A stretch of 64,000 bases of DNA from an uncultured Christensenella sp. (GCA_910577815.1 CAJTNO010000001.1:511008-575007), one strand, 5' to 3'; positions 44,859-53,953 are shown, numbered from the stretch's first letter. Translations and numbers: made by a program. The notes: generated by a model not told the origin, from the sequence alone.

Positions 44859-45464
44859 TTATTCTTCCGTTTTAAACTTGCAGCCGCAGTAGTGCTGGCG
44901 GTATATTTCCCACTTCCTGCACAGAGTAGTGGATTTAAGATATCCGTCGTTCTTTTTGAAATTGGAATTTAAATATTTGACGCCGCAGCGCTCGGCGGCT
45001 TTTTGTCCTATAGCGTTGATAAGCTCCGCATTTTTTAACGGACTTATAGTTAAAGTAGTTGTAAAAAAATCAAAATCCGACCTGTTATCCGCAAAGTATT
45101 CGGCTGTCTTGTTCAGCCGCATATCAAAGCAGACCTTGCATCTCTCTCCGCCCTCGGGAACATTTTCCAAGCCCTTTACAAGCGGAAGATAATCGCTTTC
45201 GCTTTGCTCGGGAATTATCAGCTTGATGTTCTCAAAATGCAAAATCACGTCTTTAAGCGCTTGTAACCGCTTGTTAAACTCCTCGTTTGGCATAATATTC
45301 GGATTATAGAAATATACGGTTATATCAAAATGCTCCGCAATATTCGCAAGCGTTCCCGCAAGGCAGGGACCGCAGCAGGCGTGCAATAAAAGACGGGGCT
45401 TTATTCCCGTAAGCATAGCGCGCTGTATTTCGTATTCCACTGTGCCTTTCTCGTATTTTTTCAT
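44859..45464 (-). CDS. queH: Epoxyqueuosine reductase QueH
   Basis: QueH performs the last step of queuosine tRNA modification, reducing epoxyqueuosine; it is the non-B12 alternative to QueG. The 201-residue protein has the family cysteine motifs: HACCGPC (28-34), ERCKVCF in the middle and the C-terminal YCGCKF, which bind a 4Fe-4S cluster and a second metal. The YFYNPNIMP segment is also typical. It starts at 45464 with TATAAT only six bases upstream and no ribosome binding site, so it is probably translated from a leaderless mRNA. Confidence 0.92.
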   Translation of the reverse strand: MKKYEKGTVEYEIQRAMLTGIKPRLLLHACCGPCLAGTLANIAEHFDITVYFYNPNIMPNEEFNKRLQALKDVILHFENIKLIIPEQSESDYLPLVKGLENVPEGGERCKVCFDMRLNKTAEYFADNRSDFDFFTTTLTISPLKNAELINAIGQKAAERCGVKYLNSNFKKNDGYLKSTTLCRKWEIYRQHYCGCKFKTEE

Positions 45465-45470
45465 AGACGC

Positions 45471-45500
45471 ATTATATCATACGTCCTCGGCTATTGTAAA
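45471..45500 (-). promoter_or_regulatory. queH promoter placed for a leaderless transcript
   Basis: On the reverse strand TTTACA (45500-45495), 18 bases, TATAAT (45476-45471) with extended TGA. Six bases (GCGTCT) separate it from the ATG. Confidence 0.72.
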
Positions 45501-45537
45501 CGCGCTTTTAACTTTTTGCGACGTCCGCTATTTGATG

Positions 45538-45566
45538 TTGTATAAGGCGCGCTATTGTGGTATACT
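45538..45566 (+). promoter_or_regulatory. Promoter of the FtsX-type ABC operon
   Basis: TTGTAT (45538-45543), 17 bases, TATACT (45561-45566) preceded by TGG, an extended -10. GGAGGG then serves the ATG at 45609. Confidence 0.65.
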
Positions 45567-45608
45567 CAATTATTATAAATTATCTATTTAATGTTAGCAG
45601 GAGGGATT

Positions 45609-46283
45609 ATGTCCGAGCTTGTGCTGAATGCGGAAAATATAAAGAAATCATTTGTTACGGGCGAGGTGACCGCCGAGGTTCTCAAGGGCGTGGATTTCAG
45701 CCTGTCCGAGGGCGAGTTTGTGGCGATACTCGGCGAGTCCGGCTCGGGTAAGTCCACCTTGCTTTATATTCTTGCGGGCATCGATAAGCCCACCGAGGGT
45801 AGCGTGGCTTTGCTTGGTAAGAATTTGGCGGAAATTTCGGACGAAAGCCTTGCCGCTATGCGGCGCAGGGATTTTTCCTTTGTGTATCAGTTTGACAATC
45901 TCGTGCCCAATCTCACCGTTTATGAAAACGTCACGCTTCCGCTTATGCTCGATAAGCAGAAGGAGAGCGAATACAAGGACAGAGCAGAGGATATTTTGCA
46001 GTATCTCGGGCTTGCGGGCAGAAAGAAAAATTATCCGCGTCAGCTGAGCGGAGGCGAGCAGCAGCGTACCGCGATTGCCCGCGCGCTTGTGACAAATCCC
46101 AAGGTTATATTCCTCGACGAGCCTACGGGCAGTCTGGATAAGGAGAGGGGCAGGCAGGTTATGGAGCTGCTTGCGGATATAAATAAGACGCGCAAGGTCG
46201 CGCTGGTTATGGTTACGCACTCCGAGGCGCACGCGCAGTATGCAAGCCGTATAGTGCGCGTAAGCGACGGATTGGTGGTTTAA
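45609..46283 (+). CDS. ABC transporter ATPase, MacB/LolD/FtsE type
   Basis: The 224-residue ATPase has Walker A GESGSGKST, the Q-loop, the signature LSGGEQQRTAIARALV, Walker B VIFLDEPTGSLD and an H-loop in VMVTHSEA. The short length and GSLD D-loop fit the LolD/MacB group that powers mechanotransmission rather than import. The start at 45609 follows GGAGGGATT; an earlier in-frame ATG at 45591 lies upstream of that site. It is the first gene of an operon with an FtsX-like permease and a lipoprotein. Confidence 0.92.
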   Translation: MSELVLNAENIKKSFVTGEVTAEVLKGVDFSLSEGEFVAILGESGSGKSTLLYILAGIDKPTEGSVALLGKNLAEISDESLAAMRRRDFSFVYQFDNLVPNLTVYENVTLPLMLDKQKESEYKDRAEDILQYLGLAGRKKNYPRQLSGGEQQRTAIARALVTNPKVIFLDEPTGSLDKERGRQVMELLADINKTRKVALVMVTHSEAHAQYASRIVRVSDGLVV

Positions 46284-46298
46284 TTAAATTGTCTGATT

Positions 46299-48776
46299 AT
46301 GAATTTGTTTAAACTCGCGCTGAAAAATATTACGTCCAAGCCGCTTCGCTCGGCTGTGACGGTGCTGGCAATCGCCGTAGCCGTGGCGATGATTTTTGCT
46401 ATGCTTTCCTTCAGCCCCGCGGTTTATGAGTATATCTATTCTACGCAGACGTCGGCTTCGGGCAGAAGCGATATCATCATTTCCACAAACTCCTCCTCCG
46501 ACAGAATTACAAGCGTAACCGCTCCGTTAAAGAATTTTGACGAAATAGAATATATTTGTCCGTCTCTCACGCTGTACGCGTTGCTTAACGGTGAGTACGT
46601 TCAGCTGCGCGGCTTTGAGGAATCGCAGTTTGAATATTTGCAGGATATAGAGGTTAAGTACGGCGATAAAAACGGCTTGAGCGAGAACACCGACAATATA
46701 GTTATATCCGAAGCGGCGGCGGATAAATTTGCGCTGTCCGTCGGCGACAGAATAGAGCTTTCCGTCGGCTCGGACAAAAGTGCGGCGTTTTACGTGTGCG
46801 CGGTGGCTGAGAAAAGCGGATATTTTTTGAATGACGCTCCGTTTTTGCTTTTGGGCAGCGTGGAGGGAATTTCCAGACTGCTTACCGGCGTATCTATGGG
46901 CGGAGTTTGCAATGAGATTTACGTAAAGGCTAAAGAGGGAGCGGACGTAAACGGTCTTATAAAGCGCATTTCGGAGCTTCCCGAATATTCCACAATGCTG
47001 GTTGCAAAAACGGGAGGCTCGTATATAAAGGAGCAGGCGGACGCACTGTCCGCACCTGTAGTGCTTGCGGGCGTTGCGGTGTTTGCGCTCGCCGTGGCGG
47101 TTATTGTTCTGCTGTTTATGATGAGCGAGGGCGAAAAGATTTCGCTTATCTCAAAATACACCGTCATAGGCGCGACTAAAAAGCAGATTATAGGCATTTT
47201 CCTGCTTGAAAGCGCTTTGCTTGCGGGGGCGGGAGCGGTGATAGGCTCCGCGCTTGCGGTCGGAGTTTTTACGGGAATACTCAAAATGACTCTGTCGCCC
47301 GCCATTGTTTTCAGTATTTCGGCGTGGAGATTGTTTGTTGCGGCAATTATCGGATTTATAAGCGCGATAGCGAGCTCGCTGCTGCCTATTTTACGCTCCT
47401 TTAAGGGAACGATAAGACAAAATCAGATAAACGCCGTCAAGCGGTCGCGAATTGCAAAAATACTTTGTCCGATACTTATTGCGCTTACTGCCGTTTGCGT
47501 AGCTGTCGAGTTCGCCGTGCCTGCCGCTACGGCGGTCGCTTCCGTTTTCAGCTTGATACTTGCTCTTGCCGCCTTGGGGGTGTGTCTTGCTCCCGTACTC
47601 AGAATATCCGCGAGGGCGGGAGATAAGATATCCAATCCGAGCGCGAAAATAGCAGGCGTGAGCATCAGGCGACAGGGGAGCTTTTCAAGGTCGGTGGTTA
47701 TGCTCGGCGTGGGTATGACGGTCAGTATGCTTCTGTTTATGGCGTGGGCTATGACTAAAAGCGTTTTCAGCGATTACGTTGCGGATTTCTCGGATATGAT
47801 ATTTGTTACAAACGTGCAGTCGAGCGTGGATTCCGAGCAGTTTTTACAGGTCGACGGCGTTGCCTCCTCTAACAAAATAATCTGGAAGCAGGGCGGTCTC
47901 GGGGTAGGCGACGGCGAAAAGACGATGAATATACTCGGCTCTAAAAACGCGCTTGACATTATAGATTTTGCATATGTTACTCCGCGTGAAATAACCGAAA
48001 ACCTTTTGACCTCCGACGCCGTTAAAACCGCAGCGGACGACAGCGGACGGGAAACTTCATATCCGTACGTATTTTTGGATAAGGCGTTAAATATTCTGTA
48101 CGGCGTGCAGACGGGAGATATTCTCACGCTGACCGTAGACGGTAAAAGCCGCGAGGTAGCGGTGGGCGGTATTCTGGAGCATAGACTGTTTTCGGGCAAC
48201 TATATAGTTATGTCCGAAAAGCTTATAGAAGAATTTTTCGGTGTGTCGGTGGACACCGTGCTCATTAAGGCGGACGGAGATATTTACAATACAGTCAACG
48301 AGCTTAGGGCAAGATTTGCCGATAATAACTACTATGTTGTGGACGTGCTTTCCGCCTACAGATGGGAAATGCAAAGCTCAGACGCGGTCTTTGATTTAAT
48401 AGGTACGTTGGCAATCGTAGTCGCGCTGTTTATTTTTGCAATTACGGTATTTGCGGCGCAGGTCGGACGCGGAGCGGATGAAAAGGGCAGAAGCGCGCTG
48501 TTAAACGCCGGTATGTCCAAGCGCGCTCTTTTAGGCGCGGAGCTTGCCGAGTACGGATTGGTGGCATTAGTGGCTTATGTGCTTGCGTTTGCAATATCGG
48601 CGTTGCTTACCGCCTGCCTTATACACGCGCTAAGGCTGTTCGGCTTATACTTTGAATTTATGTACGAGGCGTGGGTTGTCGCGCTTGTCGGCGCGGTGAT
48701 GGCGGCGGGCTATGCGCTGGTGCCTCTTGTATTTAACTTTAAAAAGAGATATACTGTAAAAAAATCCGTGCATTGA
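46299..48776 (+). CDS. FtsX-like ABC permease with two FtsX modules
   Basis: The 825-residue protein opens with LFKLALKNITSKPLRSAVTVLAIAVAVAM (first membrane segment near 20-40). A large extracellular domain and three membrane segments (about 250-370) follow, then further segments near 385-440, a second core start (SIRRQGSFSRSVVMLGVG, near 455), a second extracellular domain, and three C-terminal segments (about 700-815). This duplicated layout is typical of Firmicutes MacB/YknZ-like exporters for peptides, antibiotics or lipoproteins. There is no ribosome binding site; translation is probably coupled to the ATPase gene 15 bases upstream. Confidence 0.88.
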   Translation: MNLFKLALKNITSKPLRSAVTVLAIAVAVAMIFAMLSFSPAVYEYIYSTQTSASGRSDIIISTNSSSDRITSVTAPLKNFDEIEYICPSLTLYALLNGEYVQLRGFEESQFEYLQDIEVKYGDKNGLSENTDNIVISEAAADKFALSVGDRIELSVGSDKSAAFYVCAVAEKSGYFLNDAPFLLLGSVEGISRLLTGVSMGGVCNEIYVKAKEGADVNGLIKRISELPEYSTMLVAKTGGSYIKEQADALSAPVVLAGVAVFALAVAVIVLLFMMSEGEKISLISKYTVIGATKKQIIGIFLLESALLAGAGAVIGSALAVGVFTGILKMTLSPAIVFSISAWRLFVAAIIGFISAIASSLLPILRSFKGTIRQNQINAVKRSRIAKILCPILIALTAVCVAVEFAVPAATAVASVFSLILALAALGVCLAPVLRISARAGDKISNPSAKIAGVSIRRQGSFSRSVVMLGVGMTVSMLLFMAWAMTKSVFSDYVADFSDMIFVTNVQSSVDSEQFLQVDGVASSNKIIWKQGGLGVGDGEKTMNILGSKNALDIIDFAYVTPREITENLLTSDAVKTAADDSGRETSYPYVFLDKALNILYGVQTGDILTLTVDGKSREVAVGGILEHRLFSGNYIVMSEKLIEEFFGVSVDTVLIKADGDIYNTVNELRARFADNNYYVVDVLSAYRWEMQSSDAVFDLIGTLAIVVALFIFAITVFAAQVGRGADEKGRSALLNAGMSKRALLGAELAEYGLVALVAYVLAFAISALLTACLIHALRLFGLYFEFMYEAWVVALVGAVMAAGYALVPLVFNFKKRYTVKKSVH

Positions 48777-48794
48777 TTAAGAGGTGACATCGGT

Positions 48795-50555
48795 ATGAAA
48801 AAAAATCTTAGCAAGGCTATATCCGTTCTCTTTGCAGTTATGCTTACTGCCGTTACGGCGGTAGCGCTTTTTGCGTGCAACAATCGAAACGATAACGACG
48901 CGGACGCAAAGCTGCGCGCGGATAACGTGGCTGCTCTTAAGGACAGACTGTTGAATGCGGCGGACGAAAAATGGAGCGGAGAAATGGACAACGCCGACGT
49001 AGCCGCACTTAAAAATGCGGGAGATTACGTTGTCGCGGCAGGCTGGGCGGATTTGATTTGCGACGTATTTGAAGGCTCCGCCTTGCAGACAGGCAAGCTC
49101 ACGTCGCTTAAAAATTATGTATTATCCGAGGACGGACAGAAGCTCCTTAAGGATTTCGAGGGAAATGCGGAGCTGCTTATTCCGCTTATGCGCGCGGTGG
49201 GCTTTACGCCTACGGATATTTCAAATCTGACCTACGACCTGCTCTGCGCGCTCGTGTCCGACAGCGGAAATACGGTGGACGCTATAATTTCACGGCTTGC
49301 GGAATTGAAAAAAATTTCGGGAATAAGCGTGGAAGCTGTCGAAAATATCGAGATTAACGGCTTGAATATGGCTGTTATTAAAACGGAATTCGTCCCCTCC
49401 GCGCAGGAAAAGGATAAGCTTTTAAAGGCGTTTGAGGCCGCGAGAGCGCCAATGTCGGAAATAGTGGAATTTGCTTATAATATGTCAATAGGCTCCATAA
49501 CCGACAATATATTCAATGCGCTTTTCAGCGCGGACGGCGCGCTGTCCAATATATCCAACGGCGAGATAAGAACGGTTATAGATACGCTTATCAGAAACGC
49601 CGCAAGACTTAAAGACAAGCTGGGCGCAGGTGAAATAGAAAAGCTCAACACCGCTATGGGGCTTATTATAGATAAATTTGATAAGGGCTATGCTCCCTCC
49701 GCGCTCTATGCGCAGGTCGTACAGTATGCAAAGTACGCATATATGTTTGTGGACGTTATTCCCTCTGTTTGCGACGTGCTCAGCTCTGCGGGCAAGGTGT
49801 TTGACGACAGTCTTATCGAGCAGCTGAGAAACGTGGCGTCCAAGGAGCTTGACGAGCACACCGTAAACGTAAACAGCGCGATTATAACCGCAAAGGTTGT
49901 GCTGGCGGCTTGCAATGATTTCAGCTACGCTCGGCTTTGCGAGCTTGTAGATAAATTGGGCGCGCAGGTAGGCGGGGAGTATCAAAAGACCTTGCCGCTT
50001 TTCGCGCTCGATATGGCTCTTAATATGTCCGTCTGGCTTAAGGACGTTGAAAATACCGACCTTAACGGAAAGCATCCCGAGCTTTTAGGCGAGGAGGACG
50101 TTAAGGTTATTGTAGGCGCGATACTTATGAATTTCGGTCTTGACAAGGCAAAGCAGGCGTACAGGTCGTACAAAAACGGCGAATGCTCATTTGCCGTTGT
50201 CATCAGCGCGGTAGGAGGCTGCGGCTTCGATAATTTCGGCATTAAAAATCCTTACAATCCGCACCTCGTAGCGCAGGCGGACGCCTGGTTTAATTACTAT
50301 ATGGTAAACGGAGTTGCCGAGGCAAACGACAAGGCTATTGAGGTTTGCGACAAGGCTATAAGGGATATTAAGCAGTTTTTGGCGGATTTCTATGCGGTGG
50401 ATTCCGAGAGTAAAAGCCTTGTGGAAAAAATCGCAAATTGGCAGCTTGTGTCCGAAAATTTGTCCGACAAGGCTTATTCCGAATACGAGAAGCAGATTTT
50501 AAACAGCGATTTGGTGGGAATTATCGGACTGATATCTATGTTGGCTACAAAATAA
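48795..50555 (+). CDS. Large lipoprotein of unknown function
   Basis: The 586-residue protein has a lipoprotein signal peptide with lipobox LFAC (Cys28) after a hydrophobic stretch. The mature part appears mainly helical, with many Ala/Leu/Asp residues and no recognised domain. AGAGGTGA precedes the ATG. Being the third gene of the operon, it may be a periplasmic-side partner or cargo of the FtsX-type transporter, but this is inferred from position only. Confidence 0.78.
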   Translation: MKKNLSKAISVLFAVMLTAVTAVALFACNNRNDNDADAKLRADNVAALKDRLLNAADEKWSGEMDNADVAALKNAGDYVVAAGWADLICDVFEGSALQTGKLTSLKNYVLSEDGQKLLKDFEGNAELLIPLMRAVGFTPTDISNLTYDLLCALVSDSGNTVDAIISRLAELKKISGISVEAVENIEINGLNMAVIKTEFVPSAQEKDKLLKAFEAARAPMSEIVEFAYNMSIGSITDNIFNALFSADGALSNISNGEIRTVIDTLIRNAARLKDKLGAGEIEKLNTAMGLIIDKFDKGYAPSALYAQVVQYAKYAYMFVDVIPSVCDVLSSAGKVFDDSLIEQLRNVASKELDEHTVNVNSAIITAKVVLAACNDFSYARLCELVDKLGAQVGGEYQKTLPLFALDMALNMSVWLKDVENTDLNGKHPELLGEEDVKVIVGAILMNFGLDKAKQAYRSYKNGECSFAVVISAVGGCGFDNFGIKNPYNPHLVAQADAWFNYYMVNGVAEANDKAIEVCDKAIRDIKQFLADFYAVDSESKSLVEKIANWQLVSENLSDKAYSEYEKQILNSDLVGIIGLISMLATK

Positions 50556-50563
50556 CGATTTGT

Positions 50564-50592
50564 TTGACATTTGGCACAGAAGGGAGTATATT
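50564..50592 (+). promoter_or_regulatory. Promoter of the TM1266/ABC operon leader
   Basis: TTGACA (50564-50569), 17 bases, TATATT (50587-50592). Transcription should start near 50599, leaving about 200 bases of leader. Confidence 0.8.
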
Positions 50593-50599
50593 GTTATTG

Positions 50600-50753
50600 A
50601 ATCTAAAACGATGACTGTCACGGCGGCTTCGGAGCGAAGGTGAATACCGACGTAATGATTGAAAGTGACTGATGTCGGAGTGTAGGACGGGATATTTTAA
50701 GGATATTTATGCGTAGCTTACTGCGCTGCCGTCTTACGCGGCAGCGTTTTTTT
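50600..50753 (+). ncRNA. Structured leader with terminator, riboswitch candidate of unassigned class
   Basis: The leader contains several possible helices: a TTCG-type hairpin near 50625-50635, a 7-bp stem CCGACGT (50647-50653) with ATGTCGG (50672-50678), and a terminator CGCTGCCG (50724-50731) with CGGCAGCG (50739-50746) followed by seven T residues. CGGCGGC (50621-50627) can pair with GCTGCCG in the terminator's 5' arm, so an alternative fold could block termination. No short leader peptide rich in one amino acid and no T-box core was seen. TPP, cobalamin, SAM-I, FMN, glycine and purine aptamer motifs are absent. The layout resembles a riboswitch; the ligand is unknown. Confidence 0.6.
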
Positions 50754-50800
50754 GCGCTTATGCAATGTCGTTTGGATTTAATAAAAGCTCAGGAGATAGT

Positions 50801-51052
50801 ATGAAGCGTATAGGTGTTGTGGGTATTGTGGTTAAGGGCGACCGTTCGGTTGTTACGGAGATGCAAAGGGTGCTCAGCGATTTTGCGGATATTATTGCGG
50901 GCAGAATGGGCGTTCCGCGCAACGGAGTGAATACCATTGCGCTTATTGTGGAGGGTACGGGAGAGAGAATATCCGCGCTTACAGGCAGGCTCGGACAAAT
51001 TAAGACGCTTTCCGTAAAATCCGCGCTTACGACCTTCGAGCTTGTGGAATAG
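50801..51052 (+). CDS. TM1266-family protein (iron-only hydrogenase system regulator-like)
   Basis: The 83-residue protein has the compact ferredoxin-like pattern of the TM1266 family: KRIGVVGIVVKGDRSVVTEMQ, GRMGVPRN and a C-terminal SVKSALTTFELVE. The family is named for its place beside HydE/HydG genes in Thermotoga, and a biochemical role is not established to my knowledge. No hydrogenase genes are in this window. The start at 50801 follows AGGAG; an earlier in-frame ATG at 50765 lacks that. It sits 48 bases after the leader terminator and before an ABC importer. Confidence 0.8.
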   Translation: MKRIGVVGIVVKGDRSVVTEMQRVLSDFADIIAGRMGVPRNGVNTIALIVEGTGERISALTGRLGQIKTLSVKSALTTFELVE

Positions 51053-51139
51053 CATATAAACCGCTTGGTTTGCGTGCAAAATTGTATGTTAAACGCGCAA
51101 GCTAATTAAAATAGTAATAATTTTTAGAGGTATATAAAT

Positions 51140-52144
51140 ATGAAAAGAAATTCAAAGCTTTTGATTTCGGTGATTGCAATCGTTATGATTGCGGCGCTAT
51201 CTGTAGGCTTTACCGCCTGCAATAACGACGGCGACACGCTTCGCTTTTCCGCTCCGCAGGGTACGCCCGCGCTTGCTATGCTTAGGCTGTCCTCCGATAA
51301 TGCAAAAATCGGCGGAAAAGAAATGGAGTACGAGGTTGTCAATCCCGATAATATCGCAAGCGAGATGTCATCGGGTAAATCCGACGTTGTAATTATGCCG
51401 GTCAACGCCGGCGCAAAGCTTATAAAGCAGGGCAAGGATTATAAGCTTGTAAGCGTAGCGGTTGAGGGCAGTTTGTTTATGGTAGGTAAAAAGGACGGAA
51501 GCAACACTCTGACTATGGATGACATAAAGGGCAAAAAAATTGCGTGCATCGGTCAGACGGGCGTGCCCGGACTCATTTTCAGATACGTTATGGCAAATAA
51601 CGGAATAGAGGTAATTTTAAGCGGAACTCCCAATGAAAATCAGGTTCTTGTGAGCTATGTGTCCGCGGCTAACAACGCTATGTCCGAGCTCTCGTCGGGC
51701 AAGGTGGATTTTGCCGTTATGGGCGAGCCCGCGGTTACGCAGGCTAAAATCAAACTCTCGCTGAATGCCGAGATGAATATGCAGACCGAGTATTCGCGCG
51801 TAAATCCCGAGACTAACGGAAGCAACTATCCGCAGGCGGGACTGTTTGTGCGCAGCTCTCTTGCAAGCGATAAGACGTTTATGGACGCGCTGTTTAAGGC
51901 TCTTGAGGACAGCAAGAATTGGGTTGTAAATAATCCGACCGAGGTGGAGGAGTTTGCAAAGCAGAACCTGTATGCGGCGGCGATGTTTCCGTCCGCAAGC
52001 TTAGAGAGATGCGCGATTAAGTGCGAAAGACTGGACGACGGCGCAAAAGCCGAGATTATAGCGTTTTTAAATAACGTTATGCCCAAGGACGCAGACCTGA
52101 ACGACATAGACTGGGAGAGCGTCAAGGATAAGATTTTCGGATGA
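51140..52144 (+). CDS. ABC importer substrate-binding lipoprotein, NMT1/SsuA type
   Basis: The 334-residue protein has a signal peptide and lipobox (FTAC, Cys27). The mature part starts LRFSAPQGTPALAML and includes SDVVIMPVNAGAKLI and IACIGQTGVPGL, the layout of type II binding proteins for sulfonates, nitrate, taurine or thiamine-pyrimidine precursors. The ligand cannot be read. AGAGGT precedes the ATG. It overlaps the permease gene by four bases. Regulation is probably through the leader at 50600. Confidence 0.88.
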   Translation: MKRNSKLLISVIAIVMIAALSVGFTACNNDGDTLRFSAPQGTPALAMLRLSSDNAKIGGKEMEYEVVNPDNIASEMSSGKSDVVIMPVNAGAKLIKQGKDYKLVSVAVEGSLFMVGKKDGSNTLTMDDIKGKKIACIGQTGVPGLIFRYVMANNGIEVILSGTPNENQVLVSYVSAANNAMSELSSGKVDFAVMGEPAVTQAKIKLSLNAEMNMQTEYSRVNPETNGSNYPQAGLFVRSSLASDKTFMDALFKALEDSKNWVVNNPTEVEEFAKQNLYAAAMFPSASLERCAIKCERLDDGAKAEIIAFLNNVMPKDADLNDIDWESVKDKIFG

Positions 52145-52929
52145 AAAAAATAGCGGTAGATAAACAAAAGGCAAAAAAAATTGCCCTGAATATCTTTTAT
52201 CCGCTGCTGTCGTTTGCAATTCTTATGGCGGTCTGGGCTATAGCGGCTAAGGTGAAAAACGACGCCTTTGTCCTGCCTATGCCGTCGGCGGTGCTTGCAA
52301 GGTTTTTTAAACTCGGCGCGGAGCAGGGCTTTTGGCTCAGCGTGCTTGCCACGCTGCTTCGCACCGCAATCTGCTTTATAACGTCCTTTGTTCTTGCTCT
52401 CTTTCTCGCCGCGCTTTCGGGACTGTTTAAGCCTATGCACCGCGTTCTTTCGCCGATAGTTTCCTTTTTGCGCGCCGCGCCTACGGTTGCGGTTATATTC
52501 ATTTTGTACTCCTTTATGCGTAAGGATTCTATGGCGATTGCGGTCGGCTTTCTTATCGCGTTTCCGATACTGTACTCTGCGTTTTATTCCGCAATCGTCG
52601 GAGTGGACGGCGATTTGCTTAAAATGGCAAGGCTGTATAAGGTAAGCCCGACCGATAGAATACGCTTTATATATCTGCCGTCCATTGCGGACTGTATGTT
52701 CGATACGGGCAGGTCCACGCTGTCTCTGACGCTGAAGGTGGTTATAGCGTCCGAAATGCTTACCAACGTAGCGCGCAGCATCGGCGACAGAATACAGGTT
52801 GCTTACGCAACTATGGAGATAAGCTATCTGCTTGCCTGGACTTTGATTGCAATAGTATTCAGCTTTGTGCTCGAGTGGGCGGTTGTAGGGCTCAAAAAGC
52901 TGTGGGAGGTGTTGAGATGTCGGACGTAA
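52141..52929 (+). CDS. ABC importer permease, SsuC/TauC type
   Basis: The 262-residue membrane protein has about six hydrophobic segments and the permease loop region KMARLYKVSPTDRIRFIYLPSI (EAA-like), followed by LKVVIASEMLTNVARSIG as in SsuC. It overlaps both the binding-protein gene upstream (ATGA) and the ATPase gene downstream, consistent with coupled synthesis of one transporter. Confidence 0.9.
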   Translation: MKKIAVDKQKAKKIALNIFYPLLSFAILMAVWAIAAKVKNDAFVLPMPSAVLARFFKLGAEQGFWLSVLATLLRTAICFITSFVLALFLAALSGLFKPMHRVLSPIVSFLRAAPTVAVIFILYSFMRKDSMAIAVGFLIAFPILYSAFYSAIVGVDGDLLKMARLYKVSPTDRIRFIYLPSIADCMFDTGRSTLSLTLKVVIASEMLTNVARSIGDRIQVAYATMEISYLLAWTLIAIVFSFVLEWAVVGLKKLWEVLRCRT

Positions 52930-53630
52930 AGATAGAAAATTTAAAGGTAGCTTACGGCGACAACGTGATATTCGACGACTTTTCCGTAGACTTTGCCGAG
53001 CATAAAATAAGCGTGGTTTTGGGCGGAAGCGGAGTGGGCAAAAGCACTCTGTTAAACGCGGTGGCGGGACTTCTGCCGTACGGCGGCGAAATAGACGCGG
53101 GCGGAGCCGAGGTGAGCTATATTTTTCAAAACGACAGGTTAATACCCTCAATCACGGTGTATAAAAACCTCGATTTGATATTGAGAGGTATATGTAAGGA
53201 TAAAGCCGAGCGCAGGCGCAGAATAGAAAATATGCTTGCCGCGCTTGAAATTTCCGAGCTTGCGGGAAAGCTTCCGCGCAATCTCAGCGGAGGGCAGGCG
53301 CAGCGCGTGGCAATGGCGAGGGCGTATCTGTATCCGAGCGGAGTGCTTTTGCTCGACGAGCCCTTTAAGGCGCTGGACACTGCGCTTAAGACAAGGCTTA
53401 TAAAGCAGCTGATTGCCTTGCACGAGAGGGAAAATCGGACTGTTATATTTGTAACCCACGCCATAGACGAGTGCCTTTTGGTTGCCGACGAGTATTTTGT
53501 GCTTGCCGAAAACCCCGTCAGAGTGTCGCTGTCGGGAGAGATAAAAGCCGATAAGGCGGCGCGCAGACTGGACGATAAGGAGCTTTGCGAGGTGCGCGAC
53601 GTTCTGCTGAAAAATATAGCTTCGCTTTAA
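52917..53630 (+). CDS. ABC importer ATPase, SsuB/TauB type
   Basis: The 237-residue ATPase has Walker A GGSGVGKST (36-44), a Q-loop in YIFQNDRL, signature LSGGQAQRVAMARA, Walker B VLLLDEPFKALD and an H-loop in FVTHAIDE. The segments match SsuB/TauB. The start at 52917 follows GGGAGGTG within the permease gene. It completes the operon begun at the structured leader. Confidence 0.92.
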   Translation: MSDVKIENLKVAYGDNVIFDDFSVDFAEHKISVVLGGSGVGKSTLLNAVAGLLPYGGEIDAGGAEVSYIFQNDRLIPSITVYKNLDLILRGICKDKAERRRRIENMLAALEISELAGKLPRNLSGGQAQRVAMARAYLYPSGVLLLDEPFKALDTALKTRLIKQLIALHERENRTVIFVTHAIDECLLVADEYFVLAENPVRVSLSGEIKADKAARRLDDKELCEVRDVLLKNIASL

Positions 53631-53638
53631 AAAATACG

Positions 53639-53667
53639 TTGACAAGTGTTTGATTTGAGTTTATAAT
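53639..53667 (+). promoter_or_regulatory. rpmE promoter and leader
   Basis: TTGACA (53639-53644), 17 bases, TATAAT (53662-53667), a consensus match. The leader of about 65 bases contains an ACGCG/CGCGT hairpin near 53689-53706 and could be an L31-type autoregulatory leader, but I cannot confirm a known class. Confidence 0.8.
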
Positions 53668-53739
53668 AAAGAAACTTTATATCATATACGCGTAATGCGG
53701 CGCGTGTGGGTGTAAAAAAAAGTATATGGGAGAACAGCA

Positions 53740-53946
53740 ATGAAGGAAGGTATTCATCCTCAATACCACGAAGTCAAGGTCACGTGCGCTTGCGGTCATA
53801 CTTTTATGACGGGTACCACTAAGGACGTTCCCGAAATGAAGGTTGAAATTTGCTCCAAGTGCCATCCTTATTTTACCGGCAAACAGAAGCTGGTTGATAC
53901 GGGCGGACGCGTTGACAAGTTCAAGAAGAGATACAATCTCAACTAA
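53740..53946 (+). CDS. rpmE: 50S ribosomal protein L31 (bL31), zinc form
   Basis: The 68-residue protein bridges the two ribosomal subunits. It starts MKEGIHPQYHEVKVTCACG and contains Cys16, Cys18, Cys37 and Cys40 (CAC and CSKC), the zinc-binding C+ form, followed by HPYFTGKQKLVDTGGRVDKF. GGGAGAAC precedes the ATG. It is transcribed alone and ends at a strong terminator. Confidence 0.97.
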   Translation: MKEGIHPQYHEVKVTCACGHTFMTGTTKDVPEMKVEICSKCHPYFTGKQKLVDTGGRVDKFKKRYNLN

Positions 53947-53953
53947 CCGGAAA

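Noticed and set aside
50600..50753. Leader considered as a TPP riboswitch because of the NMT1-type importer, or as a T-box
   Set aside because: The CUGAGA and ACCUGAUCUGG blocks of TPP aptamers and the T-box core are absent.
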